A stretch of 64,000 nt of DNA from Granulosicoccus sp947495035. GTDB lineage: Bacteria > Pseudomonadota > Gammaproteobacteria > Granulosicoccales > Granulosicoccaceae. The stretch lies in the NCBI RefSeq assembly GCF_050589605.1, contig NZ_JBNGOO010000005.1, one strand, 5' to 3'. The notes under the pieces were generated by a model that did not search any database, was not told where the DNA came from, and saw only the letters and a program-made list of their open reading frames with translations. The position numbers and the translations under genes are program-made. Shown here piece by piece: positions 34,280 through 42,223 of this stretch (positions are counted from its first letter, which is position 1; every line of letters starts with the position of its first letter).

Positions 34280-35796
34280 GCCTCACCTCCGGATGGCAAC
34301 TCGTCAAACAGCACCGGCGGTGAATCCAGCCCGGCTTCTGCCATGGTGACGGCCCTGAATATGGCGCGCGCCTTGGAATGCGTTTCCTGCCATTCGCTCT
34401 CGGGATCCGAGTCGTAGACGATACCGGCACCCGCCTGTACGTTCAGCGTGCCATCCTTGATGACGGCGGTGCGTATCGCGATGGCCGTGTCCATATTGCC
34501 GTTCCAGGACAGATAGCCGACAGCACCCGAATAGACCCCACGCTTGACAGGCTCCAGTTCCTGAATGATTTCCATGGCACGCACCTTCGGTGCTCCGGAG
34601 AGGGTTCCCGCCGGAAAGGTCGCCTTGAGCACATCCATCGGTGTCATGTTGTCCTTCAGCTTGCCCACGACATTGGACACGATGTGCATGACATGGGAAT
34701 AGCGCTCGATGCTGAACTTGTCGGTGACCTCTACCGTACCCGTCGTGGCGATGCGGCCGATATCGTTGCGTCCCAGGTCGATCAGCATCAGATGCTCGGC
34801 CAACTCCTTGGGGTCGGCCAGCAGGGATTCCTCATTCGCCAGATCCTGAGCCTCGTCGGCACCGCGAGGACGGGTACCGGCCAGTGGACGAACGGTGACC
34901 TCCGAGTCCTCCAGCCGCACCAGTATTTCCGGTGAGGCTCCCACCACGTGGTGATCCCCCAGGTCGAGGTAGAACATGTACGGCGAAGGGTTGAGTGTGC
35001 GCAAGGAGCGGTACAGGTCCAGCGGTGGCGCGGCAAACGGCACTGACAGACGTTGCGACAGAACCACCTGCATGCACTCACCCTGGGTGATGTAGTCGAT
35101 GATCTTCGATACCGCCTGCTTGTAGCCTGACTCGGTGAATCCGCTCTCGAAATCTGCCTCTGCCACCCTGGAGGTCGGGTGGCTGCTTTTCCGGACCGGT
35201 AACGGCTGCCGGATCTGATCATGCAGTTCGGCGACCCGCCGGATGCCTGCAAGCCTGGCATCCTCGGCCTCCGGGTCCACCAACACGATGATGGTCAGCT
35301 TGCCGCTGAGGTTGTCGAATACCACCAGCTCATCGGTCACCATGAGCAGGATATCCGGGTTGCCGATGGGATCCGGATGCGGGTTGGCGCCCAGCCGGGG
35401 TTCGATGTAACGCACGGTGTCATAGCCGAAATAGCCAACCAGTCCGCCGGTGATACGTGGCAGCCCGGCGATATCGGGAATCCGGAACTGCGACTGATAC
35501 TCTTCTATCCAGTCCAGCGGCTCAGCCACCTCCTCGGGTGCCGACTCGACCCCCTGATGTTCGATGGTGATCTGCTTGCCACGAACACGAACAACGGTTC
35601 TGGCCGGGAGTCCGATGATCGAGTATCGGCCCCATTTCTCGCCACCCTGCACCGATTCGAACAGAAAGGTATAGGGCTGGTCAGCCAGCTTCATGAAGGT
35701 GGAAAGCGGGTTGTCCAGATCAGCTATGAGCTCGCAGCTCAAAGGGATGCGAGTATAACCTTCGGCGCGGTAACGCTCAAAATCGGCGGGATTCAT
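34276..35796 (-). CDS. trpE: Anthranilate synthase component I
   Basis: TrpE converts chorismate to anthranilate. The 506-residue protein has the N-terminal Trp-feedback segment FLFESVQGGEKWGRYS (a variant of LLES), and the chorismate-binding part with GECMQVVLSQRLS, AGTRPRGADEAQD, LIDLGRNDIGRIA, TFPAGTLSGAPKVRAM and QAGAGIVYDSDPESE. It is the first gene of trpEGDC. A leader peptide and RNA hairpin upstream suggest tryptophan-responsive control at the level of the leader. Confidence 0.97.
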   Translation of the reverse strand: MNPADFERYRAEGYTRIPLSCELIADLDNPLSTFMKLADQPYTFLFESVQGGEKWGRYSIIGLPARTVVRVRGKQITIEHQGVESAPEEVAEPLDWIEEYQSQFRIPDIAGLPRITGGLVGYFGYDTVRYIEPRLGANPHPDPIGNPDILLMVTDELVVFDNLSGKLTIIVLVDPEAEDARLAGIRRVAELHDQIRQPLPVRKSSHPTSRVAEADFESGFTESGYKQAVSKIIDYITQGECMQVVLSQRLSVPFAAPPLDLYRSLRTLNPSPYMFYLDLGDHHVVGASPEILVRLEDSEVTVRPLAGTRPRGADEAQDLANEESLLADPKELAEHLMLIDLGRNDIGRIATTGTVEVTDKFSIERYSHVMHIVSNVVGKLKDNMTPMDVLKATFPAGTLSGAPKVRAMEIIQELEPVKRGVYSGAVGYLSWNGNMDTAIAIRTAVIKDGTLNVQAGAGIVYDSDPESEWQETHSKARAIFRAVTMAEAGLDSPPVLFDELPSGGEA

Positions 35797-35835
35797 GACT
35801 ATCGGTTCTCAAACAAGGCTATCGGTTGGTATGGC

Positions 35836-35866
35836 TATCGGCAAGTCCGGTTCTCCGGTGCCGATA
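35836..35866 (-). promoter_or_regulatory. Leader hairpin between trpL and trpE
   Basis: In the minus-strand leader, TATCGGCA (35866-35859) pairs with TGCCGATA (35843-35836), and within it CCGG-AGAA-CCGG forms an inner stem. Two more CCGATA copies follow (35825-35820 and 35805-35800), the last ending four bases before the trpE ATG. Any of the three could pair with TATCGG, so mutually exclusive structures, one hiding the trpE start region, are possible. No U-run follows, so this is not a classic intrinsic attenuator. Confidence 0.55.
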
Positions 35867-35891
35867 CAGACAGGCAGGCAGATGCGGTCGT

Positions 35892-35951
35892 TCAGCTTCG
35901 CCAGCGCCAACTCCGGGTACTGCAGCTCTTGTTATGGGAGAATTCATTCAT
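35892..35951 (-). CDS. trpL: Candidate trp leader peptide
   Basis: A 19-residue open frame, MNEFSHNKSCSTRSWRWRS, ends 95 bases before trpE. Two Trp codons lie among its last five residues, as in E. coli TrpL (GWWRTS ending). The DNA over the two Trp codons (35900-35911) is complementary in two blocks (GUUGG/CCAAC and GGC/GCC) to the RNA at 35825-35835, beyond the first half of the hairpin, as an antiterminator arm would be. There is no Shine-Dalgarno sequence, and the predicted transcript start is within a few bases of the ATG, so translation may be leaderless. I judge this likely but unproven. Confidence 0.6.
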   Translation of the reverse strand: MNEFSHNKSCSTRSWRWRS

Positions 35952-35960
35952 CACAAGTGG

Positions 35961-35990
35961 ATATTGCCTGCCCCGATTGCCACCCGTCAA
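35961..35990 (-). promoter_or_regulatory. Predicted trp operon promoter
   Basis: On the minus strand TTGACG (35990-35985) and CAATAT (35966-35961) are 18 bases apart. The -35 is good, the -10 poor. The transcript would begin near 35954, immediately before the trpL ATG. The -35 sits inside the spacer of a 9-bp dyad. Confidence 0.45.
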
Positions 35991-36006
35991 GCCTCTCGTG
36001 GCAATC
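35975..36006. promoter_or_regulatory. Dyad GATTGCCAC-N14-GTGGCAATC, candidate operator between trpE and fumA
   Basis: A perfect 9-bp inverted repeat (35975-35983 and 35998-36006) brackets the predicted trp -35 and ends seven bases before the fumA TATAAT box. A dimeric regulator bound here could affect both divergent promoters. The half-site does not match the E. coli TrpR operator that I remember. Confidence 0.45.
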
Positions 36007-36012
36007 AGGCTC

Positions 36013-36018
36013 TATAAT
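36013..36018 (+). promoter_or_regulatory. -10 box of the fumarase gene
   Basis: A perfect TATAAT lies 58 bp before the fumarase start. No good -35 is present at 16-18 bases, so the promoter may depend on an activator, perhaps acting at the adjacent dyad. Confidence 0.45.
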
Positions 36019-36075
36019 CAGTATATGTGAGTGGCAACTGCCGCCTATCTTCCACCCCAGCCAAGAGTCCCTTCA

Positions 36076-37608
36076 ATGAGCGTGATTCGCCAGGATGACC
36101 TGATAGACAGTGTCTGCGACGCCCTGCAGTTCATGAGCTACTACCACCCCAAGGATTACATCGACGCTGTGCATGAAGCCTGGCAGCGCGAGGAATCCCA
36201 GGCGGCCAAGGACGCGATGGCGCAGATTCTGGTCAACTCCCGCATGTGCGCCGAAGGCAAGCGCCCTCTGTGTCAGGATACCGGCATCGTGACCGTATTC
36301 GTCAAGGTGGGCATGAATGTTCAGTGGGACGCATCCATGAGCCTGACAGACATGATCAACGAAGGGGTTCGTCGCGCCTACAACCACCCCGACAACAAAC
36401 TGCGTGCATCGATCCTGGCTGACCCTGCCGGCGCTCGCAAGAACACGGGCGACAACACACCAGCGGTCATCCATACCGAGATCGTCGAAGGCGACACCGT
36501 GGACTTCGAGATTGCTGCCAAGGGTGGTGGCTCGGAGAACAAGTCCAAACTGGCCATGCTGAACCCCAGCGACAGCATCGTTGACTGGGTTGTCAAGACG
36601 GTGCCGACCATGGGCGCGGGCTGGTGCCCGCCGGGCATGCTCGGCATCGGCATTGGCGGCACCTCGGAAAAGGCAGCGGTACTGGCCAAGCAATCCCTGA
36701 TGGCGCCGGTCGATATCCAGGCATTGAAGGATCGGGGACCGCAGAACCGGATCGAGGAACTTCGTCTGGAAATCTTCGAGGCCGTGAACGCGCTGGGTAT
36801 CGGTGCGCAAGGTCTCGGCGGGCTTACCACCGTGGTCGATGTCAAGATTCTCGACTATCCGACCCATGCCGCCTCCAAGCCGGTCGCCATGATTCCGAAC
36901 TGCGCCGCCACCCGTCATGCCCACTTCGTGCTTGACGGCAACGGCCCTGCCCTGCAGACACCACCGTCACTGGAAGACTGGCCGGCGATCACCTATGACG
37001 CAGGCACCGGCGCCAGACGCGTGAACCTTGACAGTGTCACTCCCGAGGATGTAGCCAGCTGGAAACCGGGAGAGACCCTGCTGCTCAGCGGTGCCATGCT
37101 GACGGGTCGTGATGCCGCACACAAACGTATCCAGAGTCTTCTGGAAAGTGGAGAAGGCCTGCCCGAAGGTGTCGACTTCAACGGCCGGTTCATCTACTAC
37201 GTCGGCCCGGTCGACCCTGTACGCGATGAAGTCGTCGGACCTGCCGGACCGACAACCTCCACCCGCATGGACAAATTCACCGAGATGATGCTCGATCAGT
37301 GTGGTCTGCTCGGCATGATCGGCAAGGCCGAGCGCGGCGAAGCCGGCATAAATGCCATTCGCAAGCACAAGGCTGTCTATCTGATGGCTGTCGGTGGTGC
37401 CGCCTATCTGGTGTCCAAGGCCATACGCCAGTCTCGCGTTGTCGCCTTCGAGGACCTTGGAATGGAAGCGATTCACGAGTTTGTGGTCGAAGACATGCCG
37501 GTAACGGTTGCGGTCGATACCACGGGTGAGTCCGTGCATGTCACCGGCCCTGCCCTGTGGAAAGGCAAGCTCGACCGAGGCGAAGTCAAACCGGTGTATT
37601 TCAAGTGA
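36076..37608 (+). CDS. fumA: Class I fumarate hydratase
   Basis: The enzyme interconverts fumarate and malate using an oxygen-sensitive 4Fe-4S cluster. I prefer ATG 36076 (MSVIRQDDLIDSV), which gives 510 residues; the frame extends to GTG 36031. Cluster ligands are in RPLCQDTGI, AGWCPPGMLGIGIGG and PNCAATRHAHF. The N-terminal alpha domain and C-terminal beta domain are fused as in FumA/FumB and single-chain homologues. The C-terminal part has KVGIGKGE-like positions at GMIGKAERG and HKAVYLMAVGGAAYL. A lipoprotein gene begins within its stop codon. Confidence 0.95.
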   Translation: MSVIRQDDLIDSVCDALQFMSYYHPKDYIDAVHEAWQREESQAAKDAMAQILVNSRMCAEGKRPLCQDTGIVTVFVKVGMNVQWDASMSLTDMINEGVRRAYNHPDNKLRASILADPAGARKNTGDNTPAVIHTEIVEGDTVDFEIAAKGGGSENKSKLAMLNPSDSIVDWVVKTVPTMGAGWCPPGMLGIGIGGTSEKAAVLAKQSLMAPVDIQALKDRGPQNRIEELRLEIFEAVNALGIGAQGLGGLTTVVDVKILDYPTHAASKPVAMIPNCAATRHAHFVLDGNGPALQTPPSLEDWPAITYDAGTGARRVNLDSVTPEDVASWKPGETLLLSGAMLTGRDAAHKRIQSLLESGEGLPEGVDFNGRFIYYVGPVDPVRDEVVGPAGPTTSTRMDKFTEMMLDQCGLLGMIGKAERGEAGINAIRKHKAVYLMAVGGAAYLVSKAIRQSRVVAFEDLGMEAIHEFVVEDMPVTVAVDTTGESVHVTGPALWKGKLDRGEVKPVYFK

Positions 37609-37943
37609 TGCGAACAACATTCTGTCGAGCCCTGTTTGCCACGACCCTCTTTGTGCTGCTGGGTGCCTGTGCATCCGGTGGTGGCCTGAACGACAAGCCG
37701 CGCCCTTCTGGCAATGGGGGTCATGCCGACGTCTGCAAGAGTACCGACACTCAAGTGGACAGCAGCAGTCAGTGTCTGCAGGACGACGCTGCCTGTTATG
37801 AGCTCAACAATGGCAAGTGGTGTACCGGAGAGCGAGGGAATGTCTGTCCTGCAGGTTCCAGCCCCCTGCCAGCCGGTATTCCCTGCGCGCCGGGCAAGCG
37901 GTGCTTTCGCATTGGGGAATCGCTGGAGTGCACGATAAACTGA
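37608..37943 (+). CDS. Small cysteine-rich lipoprotein
   Basis: The ATG at 37608 overlaps the fumarase stop (TGATG), giving 111 residues. A signal peptide MRTTFCRALFATTLFVLLGAC ends in a lipobox with the cysteine at residue 21. The mature part has eight further cysteines spaced like disulfide pairs (DVCKS, SQCLQ, ACYEL, KWCTG, NVCPAG, IPCAPG, RCFRI, LECTIN end). It resembles small secreted Cys-rich modules but I recognise no family. It is probably a periplasmic or outer-membrane lipoprotein stabilised by disulfides. Coupling to a cytosolic fumarase is odd and may simply reflect shared transcription. Confidence 0.75.
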   Translation: MRTTFCRALFATTLFVLLGACASGGGLNDKPRPSGNGGHADVCKSTDTQVDSSSQCLQDDAACYELNNGKWCTGERGNVCPAGSSPLPAGIPCAPGKRCFRIGESLECTIN

Positions 37944-37960
37944 TCACAGTTCGTTGACTC

Positions 37961-37991
37961 GAAGCGCGCGTCCAATCACAGATCGCGCTTC
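37961..37991 (+). terminator. Possible terminator after the fumA-lipoprotein pair
   Basis: GAAGCGCG (37961-37968) pairs with CGCGCTTC (37984-37991) around a 15-base loop, followed by a T-rich ACCTTACTCTTT. It is a plausible but imperfect intrinsic terminator. Confidence 0.45.
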
Positions 37992-38039
37992 ACCTTACTC
38001 TTTGCTGCAACGAAAAACGAGAGCTGCGCCGATAGCTGC

Positions 38040-39353
38040 TTGAATCAACTGCACAAAATCCATTGCATGTCTCGTCCCTTGCCCTCTCCTGCTCCCGCTG
38101 CAGATATCGCTCCCGTGGATCTGACAACGGCCATGAGTGTCTGCCCTGTCGAGGAAAGAGCCTGCTGGGACACTCTCGGCAACGTGCTGCATGAGGCAGA
38201 AGGCAGGGACGCCTTCGAGATCCATTTCGAACCCGAGAGCGATTGCCTGCGCGTGCGGTTCAGGAGTCTGTTCGAATTCACCGAAATCCGACTCGAGGAC
38301 AGCACTCCCTATCTCGATGCCCTGGCACGTCTGCAAGGCAGCCTGTGGCATGCCGACAATTCTGATACTGCAAGGCGTGGCTGGTTCAACTTCACGGTGT
38401 CGAACACTACCTGCCTGTATCAACTCGATGTGGTTCGCAGCAGTAAAGGGGCAACCTACCTGCTGACCCATCTGGACGATTCGCGCCAGCAACCGGCTCG
38501 TCTGGAAGATCTCGGCCTCAACCGCGTACAGTTGAGTACCCTGAAAGAAGCCCTGCAGCAACGAAACGGGCTGATTGTGGTTGCGGGCGAGCTGTCACAG
38601 GCCAGACGCAGAATCAGTCGAGCCATTGCCCAGAGCCTGGTCGCTCCTGACATGAAAATCATTGTGGCAGACACACTGGTACACCCCGTGATACCACGCA
38701 CCACCCAGCTGGGCATGGACTTCCCGGCCGACAGTTCGCAGCAGGATACCTGGAATGCCATGTGTCGCCTTGGTGCAGACGCCATCGTCACGGCGCAGAC
38801 ACTGGAAGACACGGCTGCGCGGCGATTGATCAATCAGGCTGCCGAACAGACCCTCGTCGTCAACAGCATTGCCGCCGACAGCGCAGCCGGATGTATCGGT
38901 CGCCTGCTCGGCCTGGGCATACGCAGTGAAACACTGGCGCACTGTCTGACAGCGATCGTACTGCAACATCGCGTCCGCTGCCTGTGCCCGTATTGCAGAG
39001 TTCCAGCCTCGCCCGATGATGCAGGCACCGCCTGGCTGGCCCGCTACAGCCCGATTCAGTCGGGAAACATCAACGACTGGCTCCGGCACCGCATGCGCTC
39101 CTCGTTCAGCAGTTCCGAAGGCTGCGATCGCTGCAATGGCACCGGCCATCGCAACTGGCTGGATATCTTCGATGTCATCTCCATCACCAGCGAACTACGC
39201 GATGCCCTGTACGATGCCGATTACCGGTACGCGTTTTCACTCGTGGAACAACAGCGGAGTCTGGGACGCAGCCTGCTGAAGCTGGCCCAGGAAGGCATCA
39301 TTTCGCTCTCCGAGGCGACAAGACTGACTGGAGAACCCGGCCAGACAGAATGA
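38040..39353 (+). CDS. GspE/PilB-like secretion ATPase homologue lacking catalytic motifs
   Basis: The 437-residue protein follows the GspE/PilB plan: EIHFEPESDCLRVRFR matches the conserved DIHIEP...RVRxR segment, LEDLGLNRVQLSTLKEAL precedes the P-loop position, RLLGLGIRSETLAHCLTAIVLQHRVRCLCPYC matches the VxAQRLxRxLCxxC region, and CDRCNGTGHRNWLDIFDV the second CxxC zinc half. However the P-loop GPTGSGKT is replaced by AGELSQARRR and the Walker B GEIRD by AQTLED, so ATP hydrolysis is very unlikely. No pilus or T2SS genes are near; the capsule genes follow. The start is uncertain: TTG 38040 or ATG 38067, neither with a good ribosome-binding site. Confidence 0.78.
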   Translation: MNQLHKIHCMSRPLPSPAPAADIAPVDLTTAMSVCPVEERACWDTLGNVLHEAEGRDAFEIHFEPESDCLRVRFRSLFEFTEIRLEDSTPYLDALARLQGSLWHADNSDTARRGWFNFTVSNTTCLYQLDVVRSSKGATYLLTHLDDSRQQPARLEDLGLNRVQLSTLKEALQQRNGLIVVAGELSQARRRISRAIAQSLVAPDMKIIVADTLVHPVIPRTTQLGMDFPADSSQQDTWNAMCRLGADAIVTAQTLEDTAARRLINQAAEQTLVVNSIAADSAAGCIGRLLGLGIRSETLAHCLTAIVLQHRVRCLCPYCRVPASPDDAGTAWLARYSPIQSGNINDWLRHRMRSSFSSSEGCDRCNGTGHRNWLDIFDVISITSELRDALYDADYRYAFSLVEQQRSLGRSLLKLAQEGIISLSEATRLTGEPGQTE

Positions 39354-39511
39354 TCAGGAGGGAGGCGCACGCTCCTTTCTGCGCCTCACCCTTACTGCGC
39401 TTCACCCTTGCTGGATTATCACACGTGATGGATTGGCACACGCCAGCCTGATTGCAAGGCGCTTCTGGGCATCGAGGCCTGTTCGATCATTTTCCGACCA
39501 CCATGACACAA

Positions 39512-39537
39512 GGCGAGCAGCTTGATGCCTGCTCGCC
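39512..39537 (-). terminator. Hairpin downstream of kpsS
   Basis: GGCGAGCAG (39512-39520) and CTGCTCGCC (39529-39537) form a perfect 9-bp stem with an 8-base loop just after the kpsS stop. On the minus strand TTGTGT follows, a weak U-tract. Confidence 0.5.
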
Positions 39538-39547
39538 CATGAGCGGA

Positions 39548-40966
39548 TCAGGCTGCTTCGGCACTCCCGTCCTTGTCCTGATTGAAACCGGCGACGGATG
39601 TCCCTCCCACAACCTTGAGCGAAGGTACTGCGACTCTCTCGACCACGGCGGTATCTTCCTGCCAGGAGTGGATCTCCGCAAGATTGCTTGACCAGACGAT
39701 TCCGGTTTCCCCTTCGTCGCTGACACGACGATACAGATTGCCATTCAACTGGTTTCGATTGATCAGAAAGGCACGAAAGCTCTTGAAGAGGTCACTGTTG
39801 ACAGCCCTCTTGCAGGACCAGAAGTCATCGAGGGATTCCTGCGCCGTCAAGCCCGGAATATCGTAGATCGCCTTGCCCAGTGTCTTGACGGGTGCGCCGT
39901 GGAACAGAGATGAAATGCCGACGGTGCTGTTGATCAACACCGTCCCCTGAGCATGCTTCAACAGCGTCGGCAGACAGACATCGTGAACATAGAAGACCCG
40001 TCCCTGCAGTCCCAGCTCGGCAACCAGATTGGCAAACAGGGTCGTGTAGTCGGTATAGCCCCTGTCCAGAGGATGGTGCTTGAAGACAATGGCCTTGTTG
40101 CTGCTCGCATGCTCGCGGAATGAGGCCAGAACATCGCCGATGAAGTGTTCGATCGAATTGAATTCCGAGTGCACGATCACCTGCATGTCACAGTGCACCT
40201 GCAACGGACACAGGAAGAAATTTCCGTCGTACTGGGAGAGGATGTCTTTCAGAACGGGTTTCTCCTGTCTGCCGTACTTCCACTTTCTCAGGCCCGAGCG
40301 AATCCATCTGGCACCTTCAGAAAAGCACTCGAAGGGGCGATGATGGCGATAGTGTCGGAATCGATCGCGTTGCGCCGCACTGGCCAGGTAATACATCATC
40401 GAGTACACGGCAGTCAGGTGAAACACATGATTCGGTTGTTGCAATTCGGTCGGCAATTCGTCGGTGACCTCGGACTTTCTGAAGGGTCGGGACATCATGC
40501 TGGAGTGGCCGTTGACGCCCTCCTCTTCCAGCGTGATGAAGTTGGGACGAATATAGCCTTCCTCGAACACGAAGACCCTGATCTTCAGGCGCTTGGCCAG
40601 CTCTCTGGCGATCCGGTGATAGGAACGGCAATCACCGAACAGATAGATACGACCAATCTGGCAGTTGATGAGCACGCGCTCCAGCCAGACCTCCCAGTCG
40701 TCCAGGGTACCGGTATAGTCGAGTGCCCCGGAATTCCTGTAGAAGAAGCTGTCACCACCATTGAAGTTGATCTTGGTGACGTTGAAGCCACGCCGGGTCA
40801 GATCCTGGGCAAAACGCGAGAAGAATGGACCAATGGGCCCTTGCAGTAAAAGCGCGTTTCTCGACAGGGCCTGTGCAGAATCCCCCTGCAGCTCCTGCGA
40901 ACCTGACACTGAATCAATAGAGCGTAAAGCACTCTTCTGCATTTTTGCTTTTATCCGAATGTGCAT
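39548..40966 (-). CDS. kpsS: KpsS-like capsule beta-Kdo transferase
   Basis: Pfam Capsule_synth-type protein. Family features are LLLQGPIGPFFSRFAQDLTRRG with FNVTKINFNGGD, then IYLFGDCRSYHRIARELA, VFEEGYIRPNFITLEEEGVN, FLCPLQVHCDMQV, VFKHHPLDRGYTDY and LINSTVGISSLFHGAPVKTLG. KpsS adds the first beta-Kdo to lyso-phosphatidylglycerol, starting the linker of group 2-type capsules in the cytosol. I choose ATG 40966, giving 472 residues; ATG 40942 is equally possible and the open frame goes on to 41080. It is the last gene in a minus-strand group with a sulfotransferase and KpsC. Confidence 0.9.
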   Translation of the reverse strand: MHIRIKAKMQKSALRSIDSVSGSQELQGDSAQALSRNALLLQGPIGPFFSRFAQDLTRRGFNVTKINFNGGDSFFYRNSGALDYTGTLDDWEVWLERVLINCQIGRIYLFGDCRSYHRIARELAKRLKIRVFVFEEGYIRPNFITLEEEGVNGHSSMMSRPFRKSEVTDELPTELQQPNHVFHLTAVYSMMYYLASAAQRDRFRHYRHHRPFECFSEGARWIRSGLRKWKYGRQEKPVLKDILSQYDGNFFLCPLQVHCDMQVIVHSEFNSIEHFIGDVLASFREHASSNKAIVFKHHPLDRGYTDYTTLFANLVAELGLQGRVFYVHDVCLPTLLKHAQGTVLINSTVGISSLFHGAPVKTLGKAIYDIPGLTAQESLDDFWSCKRAVNSDLFKSFRAFLINRNQLNGNLYRRVSDEGETGIVWSSNLAEIHSWQEDTAVVERVAVPSLKVVGGTSVAGFNQDKDGSAEAA

Positions 40967-41152
40967 TGGGGTAATTCGATGACTACCCGCATTTAGCCGA
41001 CCTCTACCGTGGGTATCGTCCAGTAACAGTAATACTGAACATATTGTGCTGGCACAGAACCTACCGTCCCTGATCACCAATGAAGGTCGACTGCACCACC
41101 ATTGACTGATCTAACAACTTGCGTGCCAGATGAATTCTGGCGATTCTGTGAA

Positions 41153-42148
41153 CTAGCGCTTTTCGGCGACCCTACTGTCCGGCAGATACGGCGCCAGCTC
41201 CGGCGTCCCGGAAATCAGCTTTTCACGTATCCGGCTCATGCGCGCATCCAGACTGGCATCCATCGTCGAACCCGCCGTACAACTGAAAGGTCGGAACAAC
41301 GTTTCTCTGCCGAAGTAGCGATCAGCGATATAGCGGTTCGACTCTGCATAGCGTCGTGCCACTCGACAGGCCAGCGCCTCGGGAATCCTCAGACTGCCAC
41401 TCTTGTCTTCAACGGCCAGCCTGGCCAGACCGTTGAACAGCATCCGAGAATGCTCGGCAGACAGTGGCTCCCCGTGATTGACGCGCAACTTGAAAGCCAG
41501 CAGGTCACTGGTCAGCGACGGGTTGGCATCTGTGTCCTGACACCTTGCCGCAACGGTATCGCCATCCATGCCCAGAAAGGTCTGGCAGAAATCCACCACC
41601 ACATTGGCCTTGATCAATTCCTGTCTGTCATAGTTCTTCACCCTGATCCGGTTCGGGAAATGCTTCTCCCAATCGTCCAGAAAATCCTTGTAAGTGGAAT
41701 GCGACGTGGCCAGAAAGAAATCTTCAAGCGTACCGCTGTAGTTGCTCGCCTGGACCTTCTGGGCATAGGCCGACAGCAGGTACTTGACCTGTTCTCGCAG
41801 ATAGACAATCACTTCCACGTCATACCCGTCGAACAACTTGCGCACATCCGCCGGGTTGCAGTTCTGGAATGCCTCCGAACTGATGACAAGGGGATTCTTC
41901 TGCTGCTGCACGACGGCATCCAGCCCCTTGCGAACACCGGCGATGATGTCATCCGCCTTGTGCCGCACACGTGACAATGCACCACGCGTGATCGGCGCCC
42001 CTATCTCGTGATGGCCGAAGCCTCGTATGCCATAGTCGGGATAACAGAAGCCGCATTCCTCCAGCAAGCTGCGGTTCTTGCGCAGAAATCGCTGAATGGC
42101 AGTCGTGCCGGTCTTGTGACGTCCGATATGCAGTATGACTCTTCTCAT
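41153..42148 (-). CDS. Sulfotransferase-family protein (capsule region 1)
   Basis: The 331-residue protein opens with a PAPS-binding P-loop VILHIGRHKTGTTAIQRFLR (residues 4-23), followed by a long helical middle and the 3-prime-phosphate-type segment DVEVIVYLREQVKYLLSAYAQ near residues 110-130, where R and S positions fit the family. It is cytoplasmic. Sulfotransferases of this kind place sulfate from PAPS on sugars. Between kpsS and kpsC it is likely to modify the capsule glycan or its precursor. The acceptor cannot be deduced. Confidence 0.8.
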   Translation of the reverse strand: MRRVILHIGRHKTGTTAIQRFLRKNRSLLEECGFCYPDYGIRGFGHHEIGAPITRGALSRVRHKADDIIAGVRKGLDAVVQQQKNPLVISSEAFQNCNPADVRKLFDGYDVEVIVYLREQVKYLLSAYAQKVQASNYSGTLEDFFLATSHSTYKDFLDDWEKHFPNRIRVKNYDRQELIKANVVVDFCQTFLGMDGDTVAARCQDTDANPSLTSDLLAFKLRVNHGEPLSAEHSRMLFNGLARLAVEDKSGSLRIPEALACRVARRYAESNRYIADRYFGRETLFRPFSCTAGSTMDASLDARMSRIREKLISGTPELAPYLPDSRVAEKR

Positions 42149-42223
42149 GGTGCTGGCAAGTAACTCTGATGATCAGAATGTTGTTCGGTCGGGCATGTAT
42201 CCAGACAGGATTCCGGCATCCGG

